A DNA stretch of 9,958 nucleotides from Oscillospiraceae bacterium (GCA_029013165.1 JAQXMV010000128.1:1-9958); one strand, 5' to 3'. Counted from the first letter of the stretch, positions 1 through 6,859 are shown. Program-made: numbers and translations. Notes: generated by a model from the letters alone, not told the origin.

Positions 1-34
1 TCAGATATTCTCTTAATTCATCCTGAAGTTTCAT
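1..34 (-). CDS. 5' end of an unidentified gene (partial)
   Basis: An ATG at 34-32 opens a frame that reads MKLQDELREYL and then leaves the window. It lies 10 bases past the murI stop codon. A GAGGG-type ribosome site (GAGGGATAAG) fills that gap and overlaps the end of murI, so this gene is probably co-transcribed and translationally coupled with murI. Eleven residues are too few to assign a family, and no function is proposed. The start is supported only by the ribosome site and by the operon-like spacing. Confidence 0.5.
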   Translation of the reverse strand, partial: MKLQDELREYL

Positions 35-44
35 CTTATCCCTC

Positions 45-818
45 TCAACCCTTATAATAGAACATCTCTATGCTCTGTTCCACCTTGCTGTCATCACTGT
101 TTTCAAAGGAGATCATACCCTCCGTCTCACTGTCTGTCAGCCTGTCCTGTTCCGCGAGCAGACGCTGACACTGACGAGCCGCACCCATGCTGCCGTCAAA
201 AACCAATACCTCTTCACCGAGAATGTGCTGTATATTTCTTCGGGCAAAGGGAAAGTGGGTACAGCCCAGAACCACGGCGTCCACCCGGTGATCCGCATAG
301 GGCTCAAGCACCCTCTCCAGATATTCGATTTCCTCATCGCTGTCAAGATTTCCGCTTTCGATAAATTCTACCAGCACCGGAACAGGCAGAGGAATGAACT
401 CTGCCCTATCGGCAAAGCGTGCCATCAGATTTTGGAACTTTTCTTCACGCAGTGTCAACGGCGTGGCAAGAACCAGCACACGGGGCCATTCCATGGAAAG
501 TGCCGCCGGCTTGATGGCAGGCTCCAACCCGACAATGGGAAAACCGGGGTGTTTTTCCCGCAAGGAGGTGGCGGCGGCACTGGTGGCTGTGTTGCAGGCG
601 ATGACCACCGCCTTGGCGCCGCGGGCCATCAGATTTTCCACGGCCTGCGTGGTCAGACGGCGGATCTCTTCGGTGGTCTTGACGCCGTAAGGCGCATTGG
701 CCGAGTCGCCGAAATATATGTAGTTTTCGTGGGGCATGAGTTTATGGAGCTTGCGAAGTACGGTAATGCCTCCCATTCCCGAATCAAAAACGGCAATGGG
801 GCTTCTTTTTGTAATCAT
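45..818 (-). CDS. murI: Glutamate racemase MurI
   Basis: This cytoplasmic, cofactor-independent enzyme converts L-glutamate to D-glutamate for peptidoglycan precursor synthesis. Numbering from the ATG at 818, the protein has 257 residues, normal for the family. The signatures are in order: FDSGMGG (about 11-17, with the conserved Asp and Ser), GDSANAPYG (37-45), the first catalytic cysteine in ACNTATS (Cys75) and the second in GCTHFP (Cys186, with His188). Both catalytic cysteines are present, so it should be active. A TTG two codons upstream (824) also opens the frame, but the AGAAGG ribosome site sits only 2 bases from that TTG and 8 bases from the ATG, so the ATG is preferred. The gene lies downstream of cysS but is separated from it by a hairpin and has its own promoter. 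An Asp/Glu racemase paralogue is the only alternative, and the full motif set argues against it. Confidence 0.95.
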   Translation of the reverse strand: MITKRSPIAVFDSGMGGITVLRKLHKLMPHENYIYFGDSANAPYGVKTTEEIRRLTTQAVENLMARGAKAVVIACNTATSAAATSLREKHPGFPIVGLEPAIKPAALSMEWPRVLVLATPLTLREEKFQNLMARFADRAEFIPLPVPVLVEFIESGNLDSDEEIEYLERVLEPYADHRVDAVVLGCTHFPFARRNIQHILGEEVLVFDGSMGAARQCQRLLAEQDRLTDSETEGMISFENSDDSKVEQSIEMFYYKG

Positions 819-852
819 GCTCAATACCTTCTTTTTCTCGTCAGTTGTTATT

Positions 853-880
853 ATTATACCATTTCCCCCGCAATAAGCAA
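853..880 (-). promoter_or_regulatory. Sigma-A promoter of murI (extended -10)
   Basis: On the minus strand the -10 is TATAAT (858-853), preceded by TGG, giving an extended -10 (TGnTATAAT). A weak -35, TTGCTT, lies at 880-875 with a 16-base spacer. The -10 is about 35 bases from the murI ATG. It sits after the cysS hairpin, so murI need not depend on the T-box-controlled transcript. Confidence 0.65.
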
Positions 881-898
881 CAGAAAAGCTGAAGAAAT

Positions 899-932
899 TT
901 CCCTCTGCGGAAAAGATCAGCCGCAGAGGGAA
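899..932 (-). terminator. Hairpin terminator after cysS
   Basis: A perfect 12-bp stem (899-910 with 921-932, core CCCTCTGCGG/CCGCAGAGGG) with a 10-base loop begins 38 bases beyond the cysS stop. In the minus direction it is followed by a T-rich but interrupted run (AAATTTCTTCAGCTTTT), so termination may be incomplete. In the plus direction the stem is followed by a short T run (945-935 region), but no plus-strand gene reaches it. Confidence 0.6.
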
Positions 933-969
933 TCCTGTTTTTATCGTGACTTTCTTCTATATCAAGAAC

Positions 970-2370
970 TTATGCTCTGTGCCACTTGACACCCTGGGGG
1001 GTATCCTCAAGGACAATGCCCTGAGCTTTCAGCTCGTCGCGAATGCGGTCAGCCTCGGCCCAGTTTCTGTTCTTCCTTGCCTCGTTTCTTGCGGCAATGA
1101 GGGCTTCGATTTCATCATCAAGGCTTGCGGCCTTGCTGCGGTTATAGAGAAGTCCCAGAACACCCGTCAGCTCATCAAAGACCTCTGTGGCATATTCCAC
1201 GAGATTCTTGGATTTCACGCCGTCGTTGACGCTGAGATTGATCTCCTTGACCAGCTCAAACACAGCACCGAGAGCTTCACCGGTATTGAGATCGTCCTCC
1301 ATAGCCTCAATGAATTTCTCTCTTTTGGCGTCAATGGTTTCGATGACCTGAAGATCCTCTTCTCCTGCCTCGTCCACTGCGTTTCTAAGGGCGAAGTCCA
1401 GATTGTCGCGGCAGGTATAGAGTCTTTCCAGCGAAGCCTTGCACTGAGCAATCGCGTCCAGGCTGTAGTTGATGGGACTTCTGTACTGGCAGGAAATCAT
1501 CAGATAACGGATAGGCTCATAGCCGTACTCTTTGGCCACATCGCGGACGGTAAAGAAATTGCCGAGGGATTTGGACATTTTCACCTTGTCCACGGTAATG
1601 AAGCCGTTGTGCATCCAGTAGTTGGCAAAGGGGGTGCCGTTGCAGCACTCACTCTGGGCAATCTCATTTTCATGGTGGGGGAAAATCAGATCCTGTCCGC
1701 CGCAGTGAATATCAATGGTATTACCCAGATATCTTCTGACCATGGCGGAGCACTCAATATGCCAGCCGGGTCTGCCGTGTCCCCAGGGAGACTCCCAATA
1801 GGGCTCGCCGGGCTTCGCCTTTTTCCACAGCGCGAAGTCCATGGGCTCTTTCTTGGTCTCGCCCACATTGATTCTCGCACCGGCCTCCAGCTCTTCCAGC
1901 GGCTGGTGTGAGAGCTTACCGTATTCGGCGAATTTGCCCGTGCTGAAGTAGACATCACCCTCGGCTTCATAGGCATAGCCCTTTTCCACGAGAGTGGAAA
2001 CAATGTCGATGATCTCGTTGATGTTTTCCGTCGCCTTGGGATGATTCGTCGCCTCACGGATATTCATACCCTTGGCGTCCACCCAGAATTCCTCAATATA
2101 TTTTTCCGATATTTCTTTAAAGGTCACCCCTTCTTCATTGGCACGGCGGATGATCTTATCGTCAATATCCGTGAAATTCTGAACGAAGTTGACCTTGTTG
2201 CCGCGGTATTCCAGATATCTGCGCAGCACATCGAAAACGCACAGCGGTCTGGCATTACCGATATGGATATAGTTATATACCGTCGGTCCGCAGGCATAGA
2301 TTTTGAATTCGCCCGGCGTAATGGGCTTGAGCTCTTCTTTTTCCCGTGTGAGTGTGTTGAAAATTTTCAT
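970..2370 (-). CDS. cysS: Cysteinyl-tRNA synthetase CysS
   Basis: This class I aminoacyl-tRNA synthetase charges tRNA-Cys with cysteine in the cytoplasm. The 466 residues match the usual full length. The HIGH motif appears as HIGN (36-39) after CGPTVYNY, and the KMSKS loop is at 264-268 (KMSKSLGNFF). The four ligands of the active-site zinc are visible: Cys27, Cys207 (in GWHIECSAM), His232 and Glu236 (in FPHHENEIAQSE). The C-terminal half is the helical DALR/anticodon-binding part. The start codon overlaps the cysE stop in an ATGA, and a perfect AGGAGG (2383-2378) lies 7 bases upstream of the ATG, inside cysE, so translation is coupled and the gene shares the T-box-controlled transcript. Nothing is missing or broken. 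Confidence 0.97.
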   Translation of the reverse strand: MKIFNTLTREKEELKPITPGEFKIYACGPTVYNYIHIGNARPLCVFDVLRRYLEYRGNKVNFVQNFTDIDDKIIRRANEEGVTFKEISEKYIEEFWVDAKGMNIREATNHPKATENINEIIDIVSTLVEKGYAYEAEGDVYFSTGKFAEYGKLSHQPLEELEAGARINVGETKKEPMDFALWKKAKPGEPYWESPWGHGRPGWHIECSAMVRRYLGNTIDIHCGGQDLIFPHHENEIAQSECCNGTPFANYWMHNGFITVDKVKMSKSLGNFFTVRDVAKEYGYEPIRYLMISCQYRSPINYSLDAIAQCKASLERLYTCRDNLDFALRNAVDEAGEEDLQVIETIDAKREKFIEAMEDDLNTGEALGAVFELVKEINLSVNDGVKSKNLVEYATEVFDELTGVLGLLYNRSKAASLDDEIEALIAARNEARKNRNWAEADRIRDELKAQGIVLEDTPQGVKWHRA

Positions 2371-3005
2371 TTTCTTTCCTCCTGTTCTTTCAGTTGTTTT
2401 TCTAAGATTTCTATTCTAGTTCTGAGCATACATATTTCCTGTGAAAGGGGATCCGGTGTATGAACCTGATCCAGCCGATCCACTCTTTTGCCGTTTTTGC
2501 GCACCACCCTGGCCGGCACTCCCACGGCGGTGGAATTATCGGGGATCTCCGAAAGGACAACCGCACCGGCGGCCACATTGGAGTTGTCTCCCACACGGAA
2601 AGGTCCGAGTATTTTGGCGCCGGCACCCACAAGGACATTATTGCCCAGGGTCGGATGCCTTTTGCCATGATCCTTACCCGTTCCGCCGAGGGTGACACCC
2701 TGATAAAGGATACAGTCATCACCGATGACCGTTGTTTCGCCGATGACCACACCGGTGCCGTGATCAATGAAAAACCGTCTGCCGATTTCAGCACCGGGAT
2801 GTATCTCAATACCGGTTTTTCTCGCCGCACGCTGTGAGATGGCTCTGGCAAGCAAATAACACTTGTGATTCTGAAAAAAGTGGGCTTTTCTATACATTCT
2901 GATGGCTTTGAAGCCCGGATAAAGCAGCATGATTTCTAAATTATTTCTGGCCGCGGGATCTCTCTCCTTAACGCAGCGCAGATCCTCTTTCAATCGTTCA
3001 AACAT
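2367..3005 (-). CDS. cysE: Serine O-acetyltransferase CysE
   Basis: The enzyme transfers acetyl from acetyl-CoA to L-serine, giving O-acetylserine, the first step of cysteine synthesis. The 212 residues match the shorter Gram-positive form (about 215), which lacks most of the E. coli N-terminal extension. Residues 1-60 are helical. From about 64 a left-handed beta-helix of hexapeptide repeats begins, with EIHPGAEIG (67-75), the catalytic His82 in DHGTG, GGTGKDHGKRHP (His117 corresponding to E. coli His193) and a GVPARVV end. Glu67 stands where E. coli has Asp143; this is usual in Firmicutes. The last 25 residues (IEILEKQLKEQEERK) look like a short coiled coil. The ribosome site GAGGAGA is about 6 bases before the ATG at 3005. 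cysE is the first gene after the Cys T-box leader and overlaps cysS by 4 bases. Confidence 0.95.
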   Translation of the reverse strand: MFERLKEDLRCVKERDPAARNNLEIMLLYPGFKAIRMYRKAHFFQNHKCYLLARAISQRAARKTGIEIHPGAEIGRRFFIDHGTGVVIGETTVIGDDCILYQGVTLGGTGKDHGKRHPTLGNNVLVGAGAKILGPFRVGDNSNVAAGAVVLSEIPDNSTAVGVPARVVRKNGKRVDRLDQVHTPDPLSQEICMLRTRIEILEKQLKEQEERK

Positions 3006-3023
3006 ATCATTCTCCTCAGAAAT

Positions 3024-3058
3024 AAAAAATCCTCCGCTGCCCGAAAAGGCAACAGAGG
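3024..3058 (-). terminator. T-box leader terminator in front of cysE
   Basis: An 11-bp stem pairs 3058-3048 (CCTCTGTTGCC) with 3041-3031 (GGCAGCGGAGG), including two G-U pairs. The loop is TTTTCG and the stem is followed by six T (3029-3024). The left arm of the stem also pairs with the T-box sequence, so antiterminator and terminator are mutually exclusive. The terminator ends only 18 bases before the cysE ATG. Confidence 0.88.
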
Positions 3059-3262
3059 CGTAAACTACGCGGTTCCACTCTGATTTATCGCTTTCTTACC
3101 GTTAACGCCGGTTTACGCCCGAAGATACTCGATGACCTTTCCCCACGGGTGCTGACGGGTGCATTTCATATCCGCTTCCATAGGACTCTTTCACCTGACA
3201 GTCCCTCTCTGAATAGAAGTATGGATATTACTTCTCCCTTTTAACGCATTTGGTATGAGTGT
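3024..3262 (-). promoter_or_regulatory. Cysteine-specific T-box leader (cysE-cysS)
   Basis: The leader reads the charging state of tRNA-Cys and lets transcription enter cysE-cysS when the tRNA is uncharged. Stem I: GGG/CCC (3238-3236 with 3159-3157) and ATATCC/GGATAT (3228-3223 with 3173-3168) flank an internal loop. The 5' side of this loop carries AGTA (3232-3229). The 3' side carries the specifier TGC (3163-3161), a Cys codon followed by A. The distal arm has AGAGAG (3210-3205), GGACT/AGTCC (3204-3200 with 3187-3183) and GGTG (3195-3192). A short hairpin ACCG/CGGT (3112-3098) may be Stem III. The T-box is GAGTGGAACCGCG (3080-3068). The antiterminator pairs CAGAG (3082-3078) with CTCTG (3057-3053) and GCG (3070-3068) with CGC (3060-3058) around a 7-base bulge, TGGAACC. 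TGGA in the bulge pairs with a UCCA acceptor end, as expected for tRNA-Cys with discriminator U73. Confidence 0.93.
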
Positions 3263-3267
3263 ATTAT

Positions 3268-3296
3268 ATTATACTCAAAACTGCGGAAAATGTCAA
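3268..3296 (-). promoter_or_regulatory. Consensus sigma-A promoter of the T-box/cysE-cysS operon
   Basis: The -35 is TTGACA (3296-3291) and the -10 is TATAAT (3273-3268), with a 17-base spacer. Both hexamers match consensus exactly. Transcription should start near 3262-3260, just before T-box Stem I. Strong constitutive initiation with control left to attenuation is typical of T-box operons. Confidence 0.9.
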
Positions 3297-3325
3297 CATT
3301 TTTTTCTTCTCTTTGAAGTGAAAAG

Positions 3326-3353
3326 TCAGCGGCGAAAGACTCTTCGCCGCTGA
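3326..3353 (-). terminator. Hairpin terminator after the histidine kinase
   Basis: An 11-bp perfect stem pairs 3343-3353 with 3326-3336 (TCAGCGGCGAA on the plus strand and its complement), with a 6-base loop. It begins 11 bases beyond the kinase stop codon. In the minus direction it is followed by CTTTTCACTT, a short imperfect T tract. It separates the two-component operon from the cysE promoter. Confidence 0.75.
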
Positions 3354-3363
3354 AAAATGATTG

Positions 3364-4761
3364 TCACAAAGGCAGAATGATATAGAATGTTGTGCGGTTT
3401 TCCCCACTGGTTACTTTGACCTCACCGCCGTGCAGAACAGCGATCTGCTTGACAATGGCCAGCCCGATGCCGTGACCCTTATCGGCGCCCCTGGTGCGGG
3501 ACTGATCCCTTTTATAGAAAACATCCCAGATATTTTCCAGATCACTCTCAGGAATTTCTGAGCCTTCATTGGTGACGCTGAAAACATACCGGCCTTTTTC
3601 GGCATGACCTCTGACGGTGATCTCGCTGCCCGGCTCACGGTGTCTGACAGCGTTGACAATATAATTGGACACGGCTCTGACAATCAGGTCGAAGTTTGCC
3701 ATAACGACCGCCGGCATAAACTCAATGCTGATTTTCTCGCCGGAATATTCGTTTTCGGCTTTCTGTTCCAGAGAGGACTTCAGTTTGTCAAAATCCAGCT
3801 CCTCCATCTCCATTTTATATCCGTCGCTTTCCAGCCTGGACATATAGAGCATTTCGTTGACGAGACGGTCAATGACCTCGCACTCTTCGACCATAATGCC
3901 GCAGTAGCGCTGAATCCTCTCATTATCCGGCGAAAGGATTTCAATATTCTCGGTATAGCCTCTGATGGTGGTGATGGGCGTTTTCAGCTCATGGGAAATG
4001 TCCCGGATCAGGCGCTTGCGCCTGTCAACATCGTTTTGCAGCTTTTCGATACTGTTTTTCAGCTCGTCGGACATCTCGTCGATGCTCCTCGCCAGCTGCC
4101 CAATCTCGTCCTTGCCCTTGGCGTTGATCTTTTCGTCAAAATTCAGCTGTGCCATATTTTTGGTGATCTGGCTCATTTTTTTCATCTGCCTGGTGAAAGG
4201 AACAGTCAGAAGACTCCAGACAATGAAGCTGATCAGCGTGATCAAAACGCCCACAGCGGCTATAACGATCGAGACAATTCTGACCTCCTGCTCGATTCCC
4301 TTGATGACCTTGCTCATGGCAAGATAAACATCGCCGCCGAGATTTTCAATATAGACGATTCTTTTCAGATTATCCGCACTGTCTGCAAGCTGTGCACAGT
4401 AGATCCCCTCGCCGCCGTTTTTCTGCTGATACTTTTCCATCCACTGCCTGAGCATGGCCATTCGGTAAGAATTCGGATAAATATCCGTGGAACTGTTACT
4501 GATAATCTCATAATCTCCCGTGTAGACCACGGACTGAATATCATAGGAGGAGTCGATCATTTCCAGCAGTCTCGTCAGCGTTGCCGAGCCGCTGTCATAG
4601 GTGTCAATGACCAGCTTTGCGTAATTTTCCACACTTCGTTTGGAATCAAACACCAGAATCGGCTGCATGATAAATTTGCAGCAGGTAATCAGCACGACAA
4701 CGCTGAGCGTAATTCCGACAAAAAATGAGAACATGACCTTCAGCCGAAAGCTGTTTTTCAT
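3364..4761 (-). CDS. Membrane sensor histidine kinase (two-component system)
   Basis: This is the sensor partner of the response regulator encoded just upstream. The 465 residues show a short cytoplasmic start, TM1 (about 9-33), an extracellular segment of about 125 residues (35-160) with no domain I recognise, TM2 (about 161-186), a HAMP linker (to about 240), a HisKA domain with phospho-acceptor His257 in ISHELKTP, and a HATPase domain. The N box has Asn366 and Asn370, and the G2 box is GHGIGL (429-434). The G1 box reads NEGSEI (398-403): Asn stands in place of the usual Asp and Glu in place of the second Gly. An N-x-G form occurs in some OmpR-partner kinases, so it is probably still active. 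The ATG overlaps the regulator's TGA (ATGA), implying coupled translation. The ligand is unknown. The place beside dacF permits, but does not prove, a cell-envelope role. Confidence 0.93.
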   Translation of the reverse strand: MKNSFRLKVMFSFFVGITLSVVVLITCCKFIMQPILVFDSKRSVENYAKLVIDTYDSGSATLTRLLEMIDSSYDIQSVVYTGDYEIISNSSTDIYPNSYRMAMLRQWMEKYQQKNGGEGIYCAQLADSADNLKRIVYIENLGGDVYLAMSKVIKGIEQEVRIVSIVIAAVGVLITLISFIVWSLLTVPFTRQMKKMSQITKNMAQLNFDEKINAKGKDEIGQLARSIDEMSDELKNSIEKLQNDVDRRKRLIRDISHELKTPITTIRGYTENIEILSPDNERIQRYCGIMVEECEVIDRLVNEMLYMSRLESDGYKMEMEELDFDKLKSSLEQKAENEYSGEKISIEFMPAVVMANFDLIVRAVSNYIVNAVRHREPGSEITVRGHAEKGRYVFSVTNEGSEIPESDLENIWDVFYKRDQSRTRGADKGHGIGLAIVKQIAVLHGGEVKVTSGENRTTFYIILPL

Positions 4762-5441
4762 TTCTCCACAACCTTCCCGTCGAAAATATAGCCCATACCT
4801 CTTATGGTTCTGATCTTCTGTCCGTAATCGCCCAGCTTGTGGCGAAGCATTTTGACATGGGTGTCGATGGTGCGGTCATTGCCCTCATACTTAAAGCCCC
4901 AGACCTTATCCAGTATGGATTCCCGGGACAAAACCGTGTTGGGATTTTTCATCAGGTGCAGCAGGAAATTAAACTCCTTGCCGGTCATATGCAGGCGTTC
5001 GCCGTGGAGGGTGACATAGCACTCCTGCTGATTGACCACCAGCTCGTCGCTGACAAGACAGCTTGACCGGTTGTCCCTGCCGGAATCCACAAGCCGTCTG
5101 ACTCTCTCCACAAGAACCGCACGCTTAAAGGGTTTAGTGACATAATCATCGGCGCCGCTACGGATGCCCCGTACCTCGTCGCCCTCCTCAGAGAGAGCCG
5201 TAAGCATGATCACCTTGACGCTGTAATGAGATTTTATGTAAGCGAGCATTTCCCAGCCGTCTATTTTCGGCATCATGATGTCGAGGATCACCACATCAAT
5301 ATTAGAATCCGATTCCAGAATACGGATGGCCTCTTCACCGCCCAAGGCACCGATGACATCATAATTTTCCATAGTAAATACATCCTGGAGCATTTCATTA
5401 ATTCGCTCATCGTCATCTACTATCAGTATTTTTCTTTTCAT
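4758..5441 (-). CDS. OmpR/PhoB-family response regulator
   Basis: This is a DNA-binding regulator activated by the adjacent kinase. The 227 residues are normal for the family. The receiver domain (1-120) has the acidic pocket DDD (9-11), phospho-acceptor Asp54 in ILDIMMP, the switch Thr81 and Lys103 in TKPF. A winged-helix DNA-binding domain fills about 126-224, with the recognition segment WGFKYEGNDRTIDTHVKMLR and a final wing around RTIRGMGYIF. The ribosome site AGGAG lies about 10 bases before the ATG at 5441. An extended -10 promoter and spaced TTTCAC repeats lie upstream, so autoregulation is likely. The regulon cannot be named from sequence; specific symbols such as phoP or vanR would be guesses. 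Confidence 0.95.
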   Translation of the reverse strand: MKRKILIVDDDERINEMLQDVFTMENYDVIGALGGEEAIRILESDSNIDVVILDIMMPKIDGWEMLAYIKSHYSVKVIMLTALSEEGDEVRGIRSGADDYVTKPFKRAVLVERVRRLVDSGRDNRSSCLVSDELVVNQQECYVTLHGERLHMTGKEFNFLLHLMKNPNTVLSRESILDKVWGFKYEGNDRTIDTHVKMLRHKLGDYGQKIRTIRGMGYIFDGKVVEK

Positions 5442-5537
5442 TTTTTTGTTTCTCCTGTTTTTCCTTCAATTCCGCTTTTGTTAAATTTGCTTCATTTTTT
5501 CTCCGTAATTAAAGCAAATCAATACCCGGATGAGCCT

Positions 5538-5580
5538 ATTATATCACCTCAATGTGAAAAATAGGTGAAATTTCGTGCAA
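5538..5580 (-). promoter_or_regulatory. Promoter and repeated activator-type sites of the two-component operon
   Basis: The -10 is TATAAT (5543-5538) preceded by TGA, an extended -10. No good -35 is present at the right distance. Instead there are spaced repeats: TTGCAC (5580-5575), TTTCAC (5570-5565) and TTTCAC (5559-5554), with steps of 10 and 11 bases. The middle copy covers the -35 position. Direct repeats about one helical turn apart, replacing a -35, are the usual layout of PhoB/OmpR-type activation. Binding by the regulator encoded downstream is inferred. Confidence 0.6.
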
Positions 5581-5597
5581 AAAATAAATTTTTTTCT

Positions 5598-6758
5598 TTA
5601 TTCTGCGGCAGAACCGGTCAGTTCTGCCAGCATACGCTTCATCATGTCAAGCAGCGTGCGCTTTGCCACGGCCTCGGCGGCAAAAAGCGGGTATTCCGCC
5701 AGCACCTTGCCCTCGGCGCTGACTGTTACCTTGCCGAGGATCTGTCCCTTTTCCACGGGAGCCGCCACATTTTCCGCCAGCTCAACCTTGGTTTCCAGAT
5801 TGTTCTTCGTTCCGCTTTTCAGGGTGATGGGCGACGGTTCGTCCACAGAGGCAATGATCTGCTCCCGGGTTCCCCGGATCACCTTGACAGGAGTGAAAGC
5901 GGCAGGATCTATTTCCGGTTTGACCGTTTCAAAGTTGGCAAAGCCCCAGTTGAGCATAGCCTTTGCTCCCTCAAAACGGTCGGTACTGTTTTGCGCGCCC
6001 ATCACCACGGCGATGAGATGCAGTCCGTCTCTCTCTGCCGAAGCGGAAAGGCAGTGCCCTGCCTTGGCGGTGGTTCCCGTTTTCAGTCCTGTGGTGCCGC
6101 TGTAAAACCGGACAAGACGGTTTGTGTTCACCAGCTGGGTTTCACCGCCGCGCAGGGAATCCATCCACACCGTGGTGTAGTTTCTGATCCTTTCGTGTGC
6201 CAGCAGAGCCTTGGACATCAGCGCCACATCATAGGCCGTGGTCAGGTGCTCCGTGGTGTCATCGTCCAGACCGCTGCAGTTGACGAAATGGGTATCATTC
6301 ATACCTAACTGTGCGGCTCTGTCATTCATCATTTTCACGAAGCCCTCCTCACTGCCGGCGATAAATTCGCCCAGAGCCGTGCAGGCGTCATTGGCGCTGG
6401 CGATGGCTGTGGCACGAAGCAGCTCATCCACCGTCATGGTTTCTCCCTCTTTCAGCCAGATCTGCGAGCCGCCCTTGCCGGCGGCGGTGGGACTGGTGGT
6501 GACGGTATCCGTCAAAGCGATCCGTCCGCTGTCAATGGCTTCCATGAAAAGAAGCAACGGCATGATCTTGGTCACCGAGGCCGGATAGAGCTTTTCCCTC
6601 TCCCCGAAAGCATACAATACCTCTCCCGTAGAAGCGTCCATCAGCACAGCGGCCTTAGCCTTGATCTCCAGCGGGTTTTCACCCTCGGCCAAGGCGCAGG
6701 GCGCCGCGGCAAAAGCAATCATTATGATACACAAAATCCAAGAGATTGTTTTTTTCAC
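5598..6758 (-). CDS. dacF: D-alanyl-D-alanine carboxypeptidase, DacF type (PBP5 family, S11)
   Basis: The enzyme removes the terminal D-Ala from peptidoglycan pentapeptides outside the membrane. Numbered from the GTG at 6758 (386 residues): a signal peptide (KK, hydrophobic core, ALA-E cleavage near 24), SxxK with nucleophile Ser61 and Lys64 (ASVTKIM), SxN at 121-123 (SAN), KTG at 226-228 (GLKTGTTAKAGHC), a PBP5-like C-terminal beta domain (about 265-355) and a final amphipathic helix (about 365-380) suited to membrane attachment. The frame is open to a GTG at 6767, but that codon lies inside the ribosome site GAGGTGA, so the GTG at 6758 is preferred. The gap to the downstream response regulator is 156 bases and has no GC-rich hairpin, so read-through into the two-component genes is possible. 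The family and DacF-like sequence are clear; other dac paralogue names cannot be fully excluded. Confidence 0.93.
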   Translation of the reverse strand: MKKTISWILCIIMIAFAAAPCALAEGENPLEIKAKAAVLMDASTGEVLYAFGEREKLYPASVTKIMPLLLFMEAIDSGRIALTDTVTTSPTAAGKGGSQIWLKEGETMTVDELLRATAIASANDACTALGEFIAGSEEGFVKMMNDRAAQLGMNDTHFVNCSGLDDDTTEHLTTAYDVALMSKALLAHERIRNYTTVWMDSLRGGETQLVNTNRLVRFYSGTTGLKTGTTAKAGHCLSASAERDGLHLIAVVMGAQNSTDRFEGAKAMLNWGFANFETVKPEIDPAAFTPVKVIRGTREQIIASVDEPSPITLKSGTKNNLETKVELAENVAAPVEKGQILGKVTVSAEGKVLAEYPLFAAEAVAKRTLLDMMKRMLAELTGSAAE

Positions 6759-6813
6759 ACATATCACCTCAGAATATACCTATGAAAAGAAAAAGGAAAA
6801 TAAAACAAAGATC

Positions 6814-6842
6814 TTGAATAAAAAAGGATTATGCTTTATAAT
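6814..6842 (+). promoter_or_regulatory. Sigma-A promoter of mtaB-tmcAL
   Basis: The -35 is TTGAAT (6814-6819) and the -10 is TATAAT (6837-6842), with a 17-base spacer. The expected start is near 6849, about 28 bases before the mtaB ATG. The palindromic TTATAA around the -10 means a minus-strand -10 could overlap it, but I find no convincing separate promoter for dacF in this gap. Confidence 0.75.
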
Positions 6843-6844
6843 GA

Positions 6845-6859
6845 CACTAATCATTATCA
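6845..6859 (+). promoter_or_regulatory. Fur-like inverted-repeat element between mtaB promoter and start
   Basis: The 15 bases CACTAATCATTATCA fit the 7-1-7 Fur consensus TGATAATnATTATCA at 11 of 14 positions; the right half is exact. It lies directly downstream of the -10, where a repressor would block initiation. The region is AT-rich, so a chance match is possible. Confidence 0.3.

Noticed and set aside
819..824. TTG at 824 as the murI start
   Set aside because: It lies only 2 bases from the AGAAGG ribosome site, while the ATG at 818 is 8 bases away.
946..1911. Long plus-strand open frame of 321 codons opposite cysS
   Set aside because: It is the antisense shadow of cysS, has no ribosome site or family motif, and cysS carries every expected catalytic residue.
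3604..4728. Long plus-strand open frame opposite the histidine kinase
   Set aside because: The minus frame has His, N, G1 and G2 boxes in order; the plus frame has no motif and begins inside the kinase gene.
5480..5495. Tiny leader frame MKQI after a GGAG site upstream of the response regulator
   Set aside because: Four codons, no hairpin to attenuate and no regulatory codon run, so it is most simply chance.
5580..5597. A/T-only inverted repeat right after the dacF stop as a terminator
   Set aside because: A stem of only A-T pairs is too weak to call an intrinsic terminator; it also adjoins the repeat array of the next promoter.
6759..6767. GTG at 6767 as the dacF start
   Set aside because: It is part of the GAGGTGA ribosome site itself; the GTG at 6758 is properly spaced and begins the typical KKT signal peptide.
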